From CAYRFQ01 sp964423615 (GTDB taxonomy: Bacteria; Planctomycetota; Planctomycetia; Gemmatales; Gemmataceae), in contig CAYRFQ010000011.1 in the NCBI GenBank assembly GCA_964423615.1, positions 62,001 through 126,000 of the forward strand: 64,000 nucleotides of DNA. The letters are read 5' to 3'. Positions 23,662 to 32,609 of the stretch are shown here, one piece after another. Positions within the stretch are counted from its first letter, which is position 1. Each line of letters opens with the position of its first letter. The position numbers and the translations under genes are program-made. A model generated the notes under the pieces. It was not told the DNA's origin and searched no databases. It saw only the letters and a list, made by a program, of their open reading frames with translations.

Positions 23662-25308
23662 TCAGGAATAGAATTCGTCGAGCTTGTCTTGGTATTTAGC
23701 GAAAACGACGTTCCGGCGTAATTTGAGACTCACTGTGAGTTCCTCGTTTTCTACCGTGAACGGTTCTGGAAGGACCAAGCACTTTTTGACCTGCTCCCAG
23801 CTTGCGAAGTCACGAAGAACTGTTTCCATCCGTTGGAGTAAGGTATCGATCACAGCTTTCTGTTGGCATAGATCCTTATCAGAAACTGCATCGAGATTAA
23901 TAATACCCGATTGCGTCAACTGCAGCCTGAGTTTAGGCCAGTTTGGAACAACTATGGCCGTGAGGAATGGACGCCCTTCCCCGTAGACCACAACCTGGTC
24001 CACGCATTCCTCGGTCACAAGGATGCTTTCGATCTGAGTTGGCAGTAGTTTCTTTCCGTTCGAAAGGACCAGTAATTCTTTCTTGCGTCCGGTGACCTTC
24101 AGGTGTCCGTCCTCGTCGATCATTCCCAGGTCTCCTGTGTGGAGCCAGCCGTCTTTGATGGCGTCAGCTGTCGCTTGCGGGTTACTCCAGTACCCTTGCA
24201 TGACGTGGGGACCGCGAGTAAGGACTTCTCCATCGTCGGCTATTTTTACCTCGATCCCGGGAATGGGTGGTCCGACTGTATCGAGCCTGGCGTTTCCAAG
24301 CAAATTCGTGGAGATGACGGGGGAACTCTCGGTCAGGCCGTAGCCGATCAGGACTTCCAAACCGACATCGCGGAGGGCCTTTGCAACGGCGACGGGCATC
24401 GCGGCACCGCCCGCGCATAACCCTCGGATGCGATTACCGAAGACGGCCTTGAGATTCTCTCGAGGAACCCCTTGAACGACTTTTTCGTAGAATCGGGGAA
24501 CCGCACAGAGCAACGTGGGGTTTACTTCCCGCAGCTGTTCCACGACAGTCTCCGCGGAGTCCGCAAGACATACACTGGTCCCACCAACTAGATTTGCGTA
24601 ATGATCCACAGTCCTAGCGAATATGTGACTGAAGGGCAGCCAACTCAGAATTGGTCCTTCGTCTCGTGGGAAAATTGCGTCAGCCGTAGTCGAATTGCTC
24701 AGCAGATTCCCGTGCGAGAGCATAACTCCCTTCGGATTGCCCGTTGTTCCAGAGGTGTACATGATTGTTGCGAGTGATGAAGGAACCAGATTTTCTTCAC
24801 GTCGGCGAAGTTCTTCCTCAACGTCAGCGAGGGCTGCGCGGCCTTTTTGCAAGAACTCAGTCCAGCTGATGCTGTCACTCGTGGTGCTGGCATCATCGAG
24901 TACCACGACGCCTTTGATGTTGGGCAACTCGTGTCGAACTTGGTGAAACTTGTCCAGTTGAATCTTGTCGGAAACGAACAGCCAACTGACATCGGCATTC
25001 GAAAGTTGGAATTGAACTTGTCGAGGAGCCAAAGGAGCATGGGACGGGACGTTGACCGCAGCCGCTGTCAAAATCCCCATGTCGGCAATCAACCACTGGA
25101 CCGAATTCTCGGCCAACAGGCCAACCCGGTCGCCAGGTTCGATTCCATGAGCGATGAGGCTGGCGGCACACGCGATCGCTTGCTCGCGATATTCGTTCCA
25201 GCTGACCTCGTGGTAAGTGCCGCCCCGACGAAAACGAAGAGCGGGACGTGGACCAAGCCGTTCGCTTTGCCTTTGGTGCAACTCGCTGAGATTCTTGTAG
25301 TTGGTCAT
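23662..25308 (-). CDS. Long-chain acyl-CoA synthetase (AMP-binding family)
   Basis: 548 residues. The enzyme activates fatty acids with ATP and CoA through an acyl-AMP intermediate. AMP-binding P-loop TIMYTSGTTGNPKGVM near 180, acyl-binding A5 motif GYGLTESSPV near 320, GWLHTGDLG and VTGRKKELLVLSNGKKL near 410-440. The C-terminal lysine region is unusual only in wording (VSLKLRRNVVFAKY), as in the FAA1/FadD15-like subgroup. ATG 25308 gives MTNYKNLSEL, which aligns with the family start; a frame extension to 25365 exists but has no better ribosome site. A monocistronic lipid-metabolism gene. Confidence 0.93.
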   Translation of the reverse strand: MTNYKNLSELHQRQSERLGPRPALRFRRGGTYHEVSWNEYREQAIACAASLIAHGIEPGDRVGLLAENSVQWLIADMGILTAAAVNVPSHAPLAPRQVQFQLSNADVSWLFVSDKIQLDKFHQVRHELPNIKGVVVLDDASTTSDSISWTEFLQKGRAALADVEEELRRREENLVPSSLATIMYTSGTTGNPKGVMLSHGNLLSNSTTADAIFPRDEGPILSWLPFSHIFARTVDHYANLVGGTSVCLADSAETVVEQLREVNPTLLCAVPRFYEKVVQGVPRENLKAVFGNRIRGLCAGGAAMPVAVAKALRDVGLEVLIGYGLTESSPVISTNLLGNARLDTVGPPIPGIEVKIADDGEVLTRGPHVMQGYWSNPQATADAIKDGWLHTGDLGMIDEDGHLKVTGRKKELLVLSNGKKLLPTQIESILVTEECVDQVVVYGEGRPFLTAIVVPNWPKLRLQLTQSGIINLDAVSDKDLCQQKAVIDTLLQRMETVLRDFASWEQVKKCLVLPEPFTVENEELTVSLKLRRNVVFAKYQDKLDEFYS

Positions 25309-25419
25309 TGCCGATCCCGGTTGTTTGATTCGGATCGAGAAAACATGTTTCGTTTGCCCATTCACTCTACAATAAAGCTGGAAGATTTGCAGTCAGTTCA
25401 CAATGGATAGGGGGACGGA

Positions 25420-25704
25420 ATGGAAACAAACCATGACGAAGGTGGCAAATGGCTCGGGATTTTTCTGACGGTATTGTTTGGCGGCGGGTTCGTCGTATTT
25501 CTGATGTTGGTCTCTGGTGGCTTTTTTCTCTACGTTGGTTTTGCCGGGATCGCCATCGCTTTATTGGGTGGGCTTCACTACATCACGTGGGGCCGATCGA
25601 TGTCTCAAGAAGCGGCTGTCGAGAGGGCCCAACAAGAGGCGAACAGACGTTTCGAGAGGGATCGCTACTACGCGGACGATTCAGAGCACATTCAGGAATT
25701 GTAG
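25420..25704 (+). CDS. Small two-helix membrane protein
   Basis: 94 residues. Two adjacent hydrophobic helices (about 11-37 and 38-56) rich in G, F, L and V, then a charged C tail (about 60-94, AVERAQQEANRRFERDRYY) that is probably a cytoplasmic amphipathic helix. AGGGGGA precedes the ATG with good spacing. No family recognised. It starts 111 bases from the divergently transcribed acyl-CoA synthetase. Confidence 0.7.
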   Translation: METNHDEGGKWLGIFLTVLFGGGFVVFLMLVSGGFFLYVGFAGIAIALLGGLHYITWGRSMSQEAAVERAQQEANRRFERDRYYADDSEHIQEL

Positions 25705-25720
25705 GACGCCGAGACCTTAC

Positions 25721-26773
25721 CTATCTTGGAGCTTTCCAAAAAGCCATCGAGATGTGCAAGAGGCTCCAATAGATGAAGTTGGACCCTTCAACGAGTTGGC
25801 TCAGGATGCCGACTCGATCCCACACATACACACGTAGGGCCATCAAGCTCAACACGATGCCGACAATAGAGATGTGGAGGACAATAAACCCTGTTGGCGT
25901 CCGGCGTAACCAAGTCCAGAGCGTAAACCGTTCGGGACGTGTTTCGTTGGCTAGTTGGTAAGAGACAAAGACCAACCATGCTCCCGCGTGAACAAGAATG
26001 ATCAAGTTGAAAGCAGTCGAACCCACAATCATTCCGAATGAGAGCGTCAGGAAGATGATGCCATAGATCGTGGCCAACGGCTTGTGTTTGAGGAGAGCTT
26101 GATCGACCGAACCGTACGTTTGTATCGCTGCACGTCGTACGTTGACCAGAGCCAGGGCACACAATAGCGCTATACCCAGGCTTCCGATCATGTACCAATG
26201 CGAAGGAATTGTGTACAGGATTTCTTTATGTTTGATGCACATTCCGTGGATGACTTGACCAATCGCAAGTATGGCTACCAGAAACGTGATTGTGGCCCAC
26301 CGAAGGGCGGGCAAGAATGTCTTTGTTTTTTCTCCATCCCCTGGAGCGTCTCCGTAGCGTTGATAGATATTCGATTGGTCGCGTAACTCGTGAACGAGAA
26401 AGTATCCATAGAAAAGTATTATGACGAAGGGATTACTCGATGCTCCCAGGAAGTACACAAAGAAACACAATCCAATGCCAATGAGGGTGAGCCAGCCAAG
26501 TCGCATGGCCGCACGTGGGTTCCGGACTCTGGAGGACGTGAACAGAAATAACCACCCGATGATGAAGTGCGCCAAACCACAAGCACGCATGGTCACGGCG
26601 GCTGGTGATTCCATGAACCGTCTGGGCGGTTGCAGGAGATACTTTTCGAGCAGGTAGATGAGACAACCGATCGCAATCGCTGCCCAGGCGCAGGCGATGG
26701 CATAGACAAACTGTCTGACAGATCGTTTGTCCAATTCCTCTCGCCATGTTCTGGCAATGGTGAACAGCGCCAT
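25721..26773 (-). CDS. Polytopic membrane protein of unknown function
   Basis: 350 residues with about eight hydrophobic helices: near 22-45, 65-85, 95-115, 120-140, 165-190, 195-220, 245-275 and 310-335. A hydrophilic loop around 140-165 (HELRDQSNIYQRYGD) is the longest. No catalytic motif or known transporter signature is visible. ATG 26773 is preceded by GGAAGGGA; a nine-residue extension to 26800 is possible. Convergent with the small membrane protein, 16 bases apart. Confidence 0.75.
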   Translation of the reverse strand: MALFTIARTWREELDKRSVRQFVYAIACAWAAIAIGCLIYLLEKYLLQPPRRFMESPAAVTMRACGLAHFIIGWLFLFTSSRVRNPRAAMRLGWLTLIGIGLCFFVYFLGASSNPFVIILFYGYFLVHELRDQSNIYQRYGDAPGDGEKTKTFLPALRWATITFLVAILAIGQVIHGMCIKHKEILYTIPSHWYMIGSLGIALLCALALVNVRRAAIQTYGSVDQALLKHKPLATIYGIIFLTLSFGMIVGSTAFNLIILVHAGAWLVFVSYQLANETRPERFTLWTWLRRTPTGFIVLHISIVGIVLSLMALRVYVWDRVGILSQLVEGSNFIYWSLLHISMAFWKAPR

Positions 26774-26918
26774 CCTGCACTTCCCTTCCGTGGAATCCAA
26801 ACCAAAATGTAGAGAAAACCGGCTGGATTATAACGACTCGTCAGGATAAGAAAAGTCGCCTTGAAGCACCTCGGGTAGTATTTTCTAACGTTTTTGTAAA
26901 ATCTTACCTCACTCTGTA

Positions 26919-27431
26919 ATGTCTCCACAAAACACACACAATGACGACGATTCGGGAAAAAATGTCCTTCGAGGAATTCAGGAAAAGATGGGCATAATTC
27001 CACACGTGTTTCGGGCCATGAACGCGTGTCCCGAAGTGGTGGAAGCCACCTTATTGTTTGAAGAAGGTACGAAATCCTATCTCGATCCCAAGTTGTGGGA
27101 ACTCGCTTATCTCAAAGCCAGTTCTCTGAATGGTTGCCAACCGTGTGTGAACTACCACGCCAAGAAAGGAAAACAGTCTGGACTGACTCCAGAGCAACTA
27201 CAAGCTGTTGAAACTGGTGGATCAATGGAGTCTTTCGACGACCTGGAACAAGGTGTCTTACGGTTTGTCGAACAATGGATCGTCGGAGGTTCGGTGGATT
27301 CTGAGTTAGTCCAGAGATTGTGTAGCGAGCTAGGAGAGAGTGGCCTGACGGCGTTGGCCGCGACAATTTCTTTGGCGACATGGATTAACCAATTTACCAA
27401 AGTTGCCGAGATCCTCCGTCGAAGTCGCTGA
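26919..27431 (+). CDS. AhpD-like/carboxymuconolactone decarboxylase family protein
   Basis: 170 residues. The core motif is NGCQPCVNYHAKKGK (CxxC then His, near 70-85), the redox-active site of AhpD-like proteins, followed by LTPEQLQAV and, in the second helix pair, ALAATISLATWINQF. These cytosolic helical proteins reduce peroxides or act as peroxidase partners. The N-terminal GIIPHVFRAM segment is typical of the peroxidase-related subgroup. The ribosome site is weak. Standing alone, with no alkyl hydroperoxide reductase beside it. Confidence 0.88.
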   Translation: MSPQNTHNDDDSGKNVLRGIQEKMGIIPHVFRAMNACPEVVEATLLFEEGTKSYLDPKLWELAYLKASSLNGCQPCVNYHAKKGKQSGLTPEQLQAVETGGSMESFDDLEQGVLRFVEQWIVGGSVDSELVQRLCSELGESGLTALAATISLATWINQFTKVAEILRRSR

Positions 27432-27575
27432 TTCCTTCTGACTTCTCCGCCCCTCCCTTGTTTTGCTTTTTCCCATCTGTTACTTGTCTTGTGCATAGCC
27501 GTTCACGGATCGAACTGCTTTCTCCTTTGCGACTGCCACGATTGCCTTTCTAACAATTCGAAGAAAGGAATGTAT

Positions 27576-30011
27576 ATGAACGCATGGATGCGTTTATTCC
27601 TTCTATCGGCATCGTTACTGTGCTGCCTCGGAACTTGCTACGCCCAACAAGCTCCTCAGAAATTCCCCGTACGCGAACATCAACACGTTGATCTACTTCC
27701 CAAACAGGCCATCGCTCGCGTGGGTACGACACGTCTGCGACACAGTGCCGATTTGTTATCCGTTGTCCACTCTGTGGACGGTCGATTCATCGCTACGGTT
27801 GGAAAGGACTTTCGAGTGTGTGTCTGGGACGGTCGTCAATGGCATCTCGTCTGCGAGATCGCCGAGGCGAGAACGAATATTCATTCGGTGGCGCTCTCAC
27901 CAGATGGAAATTATCTCGCAATTGGAACCGCAAACACGACGAAATCACGGGACAGGCACGTCCGCGTCTATTCGCTGCCGTCAGGGAAACTTGTGTGGAA
28001 ACACCAAGCGGATAGTTGGGTGATCACGACTCACCTTGCGTTTTCCGCCGATAACTCCGCGTTGGCTGCCTATGGTTTTGGCCAACTGTGTCGATGGGAC
28101 ACCAAGACTGGGCGGAAGTTAGGTTCGTTGAGGTGGGAGCAAGATGGTGGAACCGTGGCCATCTCGGCAGACCATCGGTTGATAGCCCATGACAACTCGC
28201 CAAGCTCGACCACCATCATCCTGAGAGACGCAAACTCCGGGAAAAAAGTCGGGAGGCTCGGATCGCACGACAATGTGATCTATACTTTTGCTTTCTCTCC
28301 GGACGGAAAGCGTTTGTTCTCCAGTTCATCCATTGGACCTGTGTTAGTGTGGGACGTGACGAAACAAACGATATGTCGGAAAATCTCCTCCGTCGGGGCG
28401 TCAAGTTTCGGATTCTCTGCCGATAGCCAGTTGGTGAGCATTCTGGATGTAGGCGGGAGAGTATCGATCTGGAATCTCGCCACCAAGAAACAACTCTCGA
28501 AGTGGGCTCAGCGAGAGTTGTCAGCTCCCCTGGGCATCTCGGCAGCAGCCTTGTGTTCGGAGGGGAAGCAGTTGGCCGTTATCAAAACGGGTTCGCAAGT
28601 ACTTTGGATGTATGACGTCCCAACAGGGAATCGGCTTTCTCCTCCACGGAGCCATAATGGTCCGATCCGGTCGGTGGCTTTCTCTCCCCTCTCGACAACG
28701 GTTGCCGTCAGTTCGACCACGTTCGAATCCGCATTTCAGCCTCAGCACGAACTCGCTCTATGGAACGCACAAAATGGAAAGCTCGAAAGGCCTCTCGAAA
28801 ATCCCCCGATGACGTACTCGCGTGTCTTCGTGGATGTCATTCCGAACACGTTCATTGGCTCGACTTCTACTGGTTCGACACCAATTCTTTTCGATTGGAA
28901 GAATAACAAAAAGCTGGAATCTCCGTGGCAATCGAAGCCCCGACCAGACCACAGTTCCACAGTCCCCCTCCCGGTTGCGGTTTCTCCTGGAGGTCTCGTT
29001 GCGTTTGCTTGTCACGACGACACCCTTCAAATCTGGAACTTAAAAGACCGACGGCTTGTGGTGAAGTGCCCCAGTTTTTTACCCACCATCGGTTCGTTAG
29101 ATTTCTCTCCCGATGGGCAAGAACTCGCCGTCTGTGGGGAGAATGGTGTAGTCTTGTGGAACTGGCAGTCAGGTGGTTGTTCTCCGATCTACCAAACGCC
29201 GAAGGCGGACCTCGTTCGGTATTCCGGGGACGGGCAAAGGGTGGCGATCTTGGTTCGAGGGGACAGTTCACGAATAGCCCTTTGGAATCGGCAAACGCGA
29301 CAACTCCGAGAGCGTTTCCTCGACTTGCCGATCGTTGGCGACTTGGCCTTTGCTCCCGATGGCAAAACGTTGGCTGTTGCTACGGCTGCAAAAGCCGATA
29401 CTCTCACTCCGGAGTTGAGAATCTACGAAGTCGCCAGTGGCCAAATTCGCAGTTCCTTTCGGGGGCACACCGGGCTGATCAGCTGTCTGGCCTTTTCTCG
29501 GGATGGAACGCGACTGGCATCTGGTAGCGAGGATACAACGACCTTGATTTGGAACGTGAGTCCATCGTCGGGGGCAAATCAAAAACGAAAACCGTTGACC
29601 GCCATCCGATTCGAGAAGTTATGGTCGCTTCTCAAATCTGAGAATGCCGGGAAGGCCTACGGGGCTATGCGAGTGTTGGTCAGTCATGGTCGACAGGCCG
29701 AAGGCCTCATCACCCAGAAACTCACTGAGGCAGTGACCATTACGCCTACAGAAATTGATCGAACGATACGGCTTCTTGATCACAAAAGATACGCCTATCG
29801 AGAACGAGCGATGATTCGTCTCGTCCACCTTGGTCGAAATGCCATTCCGCAACTCCAAGAAGCGCTCGCCAAAGAAACATCACGCGAACTCCGAGAACGC
29901 ATCGACACGTTGTTGGTGCGGATCCGGGAGAAGCCCCTGGAAGGAGATCAACTTCGGACGACGCGGGTGAACGAAGTTCTCGATTGGATCAGGCGGTTGT
30001 CCAAGCCTTAG
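27576..30011 (+). CDS. Secreted WD40 repeat protein
   Basis: 811 residues. Signal peptide (MNAWMRLFLLSASLLCCLG, cleavage after CYA). About 12 WD40-type repeats occupy 50-650, for instance GHTGLISCLAFSRDGTRLAS then TTTLIWNV and FAFSPDGKRLFSSS then VLVWDV. This suggests two propellers. The C-terminal 150 residues are helical and HEAT-like (DRTIRLLDHKRYAYRERAMIR, LQEALAKETSRELRERI). AAAGGA lies 6 bases before ATG 27576, so that ATG is preferred to the one at 27570. It is paralogous in layout to the protein at 37381-40086 and may be a periplasmic interaction platform. No enzymatic motif. Confidence 0.88.
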   Translation: MNAWMRLFLLSASLLCCLGTCYAQQAPQKFPVREHQHVDLLPKQAIARVGTTRLRHSADLLSVVHSVDGRFIATVGKDFRVCVWDGRQWHLVCEIAEARTNIHSVALSPDGNYLAIGTANTTKSRDRHVRVYSLPSGKLVWKHQADSWVITTHLAFSADNSALAAYGFGQLCRWDTKTGRKLGSLRWEQDGGTVAISADHRLIAHDNSPSSTTIILRDANSGKKVGRLGSHDNVIYTFAFSPDGKRLFSSSSIGPVLVWDVTKQTICRKISSVGASSFGFSADSQLVSILDVGGRVSIWNLATKKQLSKWAQRELSAPLGISAAALCSEGKQLAVIKTGSQVLWMYDVPTGNRLSPPRSHNGPIRSVAFSPLSTTVAVSSTTFESAFQPQHELALWNAQNGKLERPLENPPMTYSRVFVDVIPNTFIGSTSTGSTPILFDWKNNKKLESPWQSKPRPDHSSTVPLPVAVSPGGLVAFACHDDTLQIWNLKDRRLVVKCPSFLPTIGSLDFSPDGQELAVCGENGVVLWNWQSGGCSPIYQTPKADLVRYSGDGQRVAILVRGDSSRIALWNRQTRQLRERFLDLPIVGDLAFAPDGKTLAVATAAKADTLTPELRIYEVASGQIRSSFRGHTGLISCLAFSRDGTRLASGSEDTTTLIWNVSPSSGANQKRKPLTAIRFEKLWSLLKSENAGKAYGAMRVLVSHGRQAEGLITQKLTEAVTITPTEIDRTIRLLDHKRYAYRERAMIRLVHLGRNAIPQLQEALAKETSRELRERIDTLLVRIREKPLEGDQLRTTRVNEVLDWIRRLSKP

Positions 30012-30105
30012 TCGTCCGTTTCAAAAATAACGTCCCGGTTAGTCTGGCCCTCGGATCAATCGTCTTGAACGGCTTGATTTTGGGGTTGGACTCGTCATTG
30101 GACCG

Positions 30106-31425
30106 CTATTTCGGACGTCGTCGACTATCGGGAATGAGACCTTCTCCAATCATCCGTCGAAATAGCACGTACTGAATGATCGAGTAATATCCCTCTTGTT
30201 TTTCTGGAACGACTACCATGGGAACAAGGCACATCTCGTCGCTTGTTTGTTCGCCGAACGTCACACGTTTGGGAGGGCTATTCGGGTTGAACGGGTTATT
30301 GTCGGAATTATCGTAGACCGCGTTGATCGTGAGCTTTGTTCCCTTCGGGAGCTTAAACGGCTTTTGAAAAATGTATTGGTCTTGCCAATCGAAGTCCCAA
30401 TCTGGAATGCGGACGAGGACTTTCTTCTTCGCTTCCCCAGGTAGCTTGGCAAGCAGTTCAATCTTTCGCCCAATCAAGTGCATATGGGGAAAAGTCCCAT
30501 AAACAGTCACGTCTGTTGGAAGTGTGGCGTGGGTGGTGATTTTGTAGTCGTTTTTGCCCGCTGGGATGTCGATGTGTCGGGTCCCAATGGTGAACGGAAG
30601 CAGCGCTTTTCCTTTCTTCTTGGTGAAATAAATTCCAACCTCCGATTGATCTTTCTCGACCTTTCCAGTCGGGTGATAGTGCATCTGCAAGATGAGATCG
30701 GCTCCACCAGGGAGCCACCACCCAACGTTGCCAGGCCAACGCCGAGGGCTCACGCCCGGTGCCCATCCGCCGAGAATCCCGATGGCAGGGACTCCAGGTC
30801 CCCCGAAGGATGTGTATCCTGGGCCTTTTTCTTGCTTGTCCCGTTCGCGTCCGATGCCGGATTTGTCGAGAAAGAACACCGAGTGATGAACGACCCTCCG
30901 GTTTCCAGGATGAAACTCGACTGCGGCAACCGTTCGATCTTCTTTCAAACCGGTCGGAATTGCAAAACACCGATAGACATCGGGACCATCGGCCGGAATG
31001 GTGAAAGGCTCTGGCATTCGCAAGATCAAATCGGGCTGGCCGAGGACCCAACCTTTTTTGAATTTGGGAATGGCAGGCATGTCCTTGGGATCACCTTTCG
31101 GCGCTCCGGCTTTGGCCCATCGGACCAAAACATCCAATTCTTCGTTAGACAACCCGCGTTCATCTCGAAACTGTATGTGGCCACGTTCCGCCTTCCAAGG
31201 CGGCATTCGTTTGTTCTGGGTGACTTCGACAAGGAAATTCGCACGCTTCGCCGCGTCTTTGTAACTCAAAAGTGAGAACGGAGCTACTTCGCCAGGCCGG
31301 TGGCAACGAGCGCAATGCTGGAACAAAATCGGAGCAACGTCCTTACAGTAAGTTACTTGGCTTGCGTAGGCAGTGGAACCAGTAGTTATCGTCAAAAGAA
31401 CGGTAAAAAGATAGTGTTTCTTCAT
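30106..31425 (-). CDS. Cytochrome c / copper type II ascorbate-dependent monooxygenase-like protein
   Basis: 439 residues with a signal peptide (MKKHYLFTVLLTITTGSTAY, cleavage after ASQ or AYA). A class I c-type heme site CARCH (Cys38, Cys41, His42) lies in an N-terminal domain that continues with RMPPWKAERGH, where the Met is a likely axial ligand. The rest is a PHM-like fold: the CuA-type pair RRVVHHSVFF, a CuB-type QMHYHP, and GTFPHMHLIG. Such proteins are widespread in planctomycetes, where they are presumed to hydroxylate organic substrates in the periplasm; substrates are unknown. The redoxin gene lies 60 bases upstream on the same strand, and the two probably form one operon. Confidence 0.85.
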   Translation of the reverse strand: MKKHYLFTVLLTITTGSTAYASQVTYCKDVAPILFQHCARCHRPGEVAPFSLLSYKDAAKRANFLVEVTQNKRMPPWKAERGHIQFRDERGLSNEELDVLVRWAKAGAPKGDPKDMPAIPKFKKGWVLGQPDLILRMPEPFTIPADGPDVYRCFAIPTGLKEDRTVAAVEFHPGNRRVVHHSVFFLDKSGIGRERDKQEKGPGYTSFGGPGVPAIGILGGWAPGVSPRRWPGNVGWWLPGGADLILQMHYHPTGKVEKDQSEVGIYFTKKKGKALLPFTIGTRHIDIPAGKNDYKITTHATLPTDVTVYGTFPHMHLIGRKIELLAKLPGEAKKKVLVRIPDWDFDWQDQYIFQKPFKLPKGTKLTINAVYDNSDNNPFNPNSPPKRVTFGEQTSDEMCLVPMVVVPEKQEGYYSIIQYVLFRRMIGEGLIPDSRRRPK

Positions 31426-31485
31426 GGGGCGACTCTCCTTCTCAACAGGGATCCGTTTTCTGGGGTGCATCTTGCGTTGTTCACT

Positions 31486-32085
31486 CTATTTACTTTGTCC
31501 AGGGAGAGCAGGAAGTGGACAACCAAAAGCCTTGGTCCGCTGGACTCGGGGTTGTTTCCCTGCAATGACGGCATCGAGGGCCTCGCGAAGGTCGCGTTTG
31601 CGAGGTTCCCTTCGACGTCGACCGTTGAGGAGATACCAGTCATCGATCCGCCCGCCGTAGAAGAGCTCTCCTCGGTTGTTCAACAATGCGGCTTCCGGAA
31701 CGCGTTTCGCCCGTGTGTGCTGCGCGAAAGTTTGTGCCGGGTCGAGAAGCACAGGAAAGGTGAACTTGTATTCTTTCGCGTGCTTACGAATATGTTTGGC
31801 AGAGGCTTCGGGGTCAGAAATGATACCGTAGAAAACCACTTGTTGTTTCGAGTATTTCTCGGCAATACGATTCATCTCAGGAACATACAGTTTCGACACC
31901 GGACACTCTGTGTCCATAAAGAACAGCACCACAAACTTGGAATCTTTCCACTCCTTCTCGGTGCGAAGTTGTCCATTCACATCGCGTAGCTGGAATTCGA
32001 GCTGTGTAGTCGGTTCCGCTTGACCAGAGATCTCTTGGACGGAAAGAAAGAAGAGCATGTAAGTAAGTAGACCCGCAGAAAACAT
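31486..32085 (-). CDS. Secreted redoxin (AhpC/TSA-thioredoxin fold)
   Basis: 199 residues. A membrane-targeting N terminus (MFSAGLLTYMLFFLS, then QEISGQA) puts it outside the cytoplasm. The redoxin fold has the active-site segment VLFFMDTECPVSK with a single Cys61, so it is peroxiredoxin-like rather than CxxC. KVPEAALLN-type text (KRVPEAALLNNRGE) follows with the conserved cis-Pro. The C tail AFGCPLP contains a second cysteine. AAGGAG precedes ATG 32085 with good spacing; longer upstream frames lack support. In many planctomycetes this domain is fused to the cytochrome/monooxygenase part; here the two are separate neighbouring genes. Confidence 0.85.
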   Translation of the reverse strand: MFSAGLLTYMLFFLSVQEISGQAEPTTQLEFQLRDVNGQLRTEKEWKDSKFVVLFFMDTECPVSKLYVPEMNRIAEKYSKQQVVFYGIISDPEASAKHIRKHAKEYKFTFPVLLDPAQTFAQHTRAKRVPEAALLNNRGELFYGGRIDDWYLLNGRRRREPRKRDLREALDAVIAGKQPRVQRTKAFGCPLPALPGQSK

Positions 32086-32609
32086 GAGCAAGGACTCCTT
32101 TGAATTGTTCCCGGTCTTGAGTTTCAGTAAGGGAAGCGAAAAAAAGCCTCTCAGGAGTATCACCACCAAGATTGTACCAAAGGAGTTGCAAGGAGGGGAT
32201 TTTTGCCCCGTGGAGGTGTGTTTGTTGGAAACCGGAGGACTGTGGTTGAAGAAGTCGTCGGTCCGAGCCTTTGTCAACTGCCCCCGTACTGCTTTGTTGG
32301 GAATCTCGAGGAAAATTTGTGGGGAGGACACGTGGTCTTGTGCTTTCTGGGCTTCCCGAGATGTATCTCCAAGAGGATGCCCAGAAATTCCGGTTTACTC
32401 TGCGTTCGGCTATAATAATGCCCTGTCTATTCCAGTTCGAGAATAAGGTGTTTTGGTCCTGGATGATAAGTTAGTGGTCGTGAAGGTGCGCTTTTGGTTA
32501 TGGTGGTGTATGCCGAGGTCACGAACAAAGATGATCAATTCGATTCCAATCTCAGGCCTGAAGGCGCACCCATAACTTTCCTTACATTCGTATCGGAACT
32601 CCCAATCTC
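32086..32609. other. Divergent region between the redoxin and histidine kinase genes
   Basis: 524 bases, no gene. A perfect plus-strand TATAAT lies at 32411-32416 with only a poor -35 (TTCCGG, 17 bases upstream). It could serve the kinase gene 194 bases downstream. Nothing else is recognisable. Confidence 0.35.
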
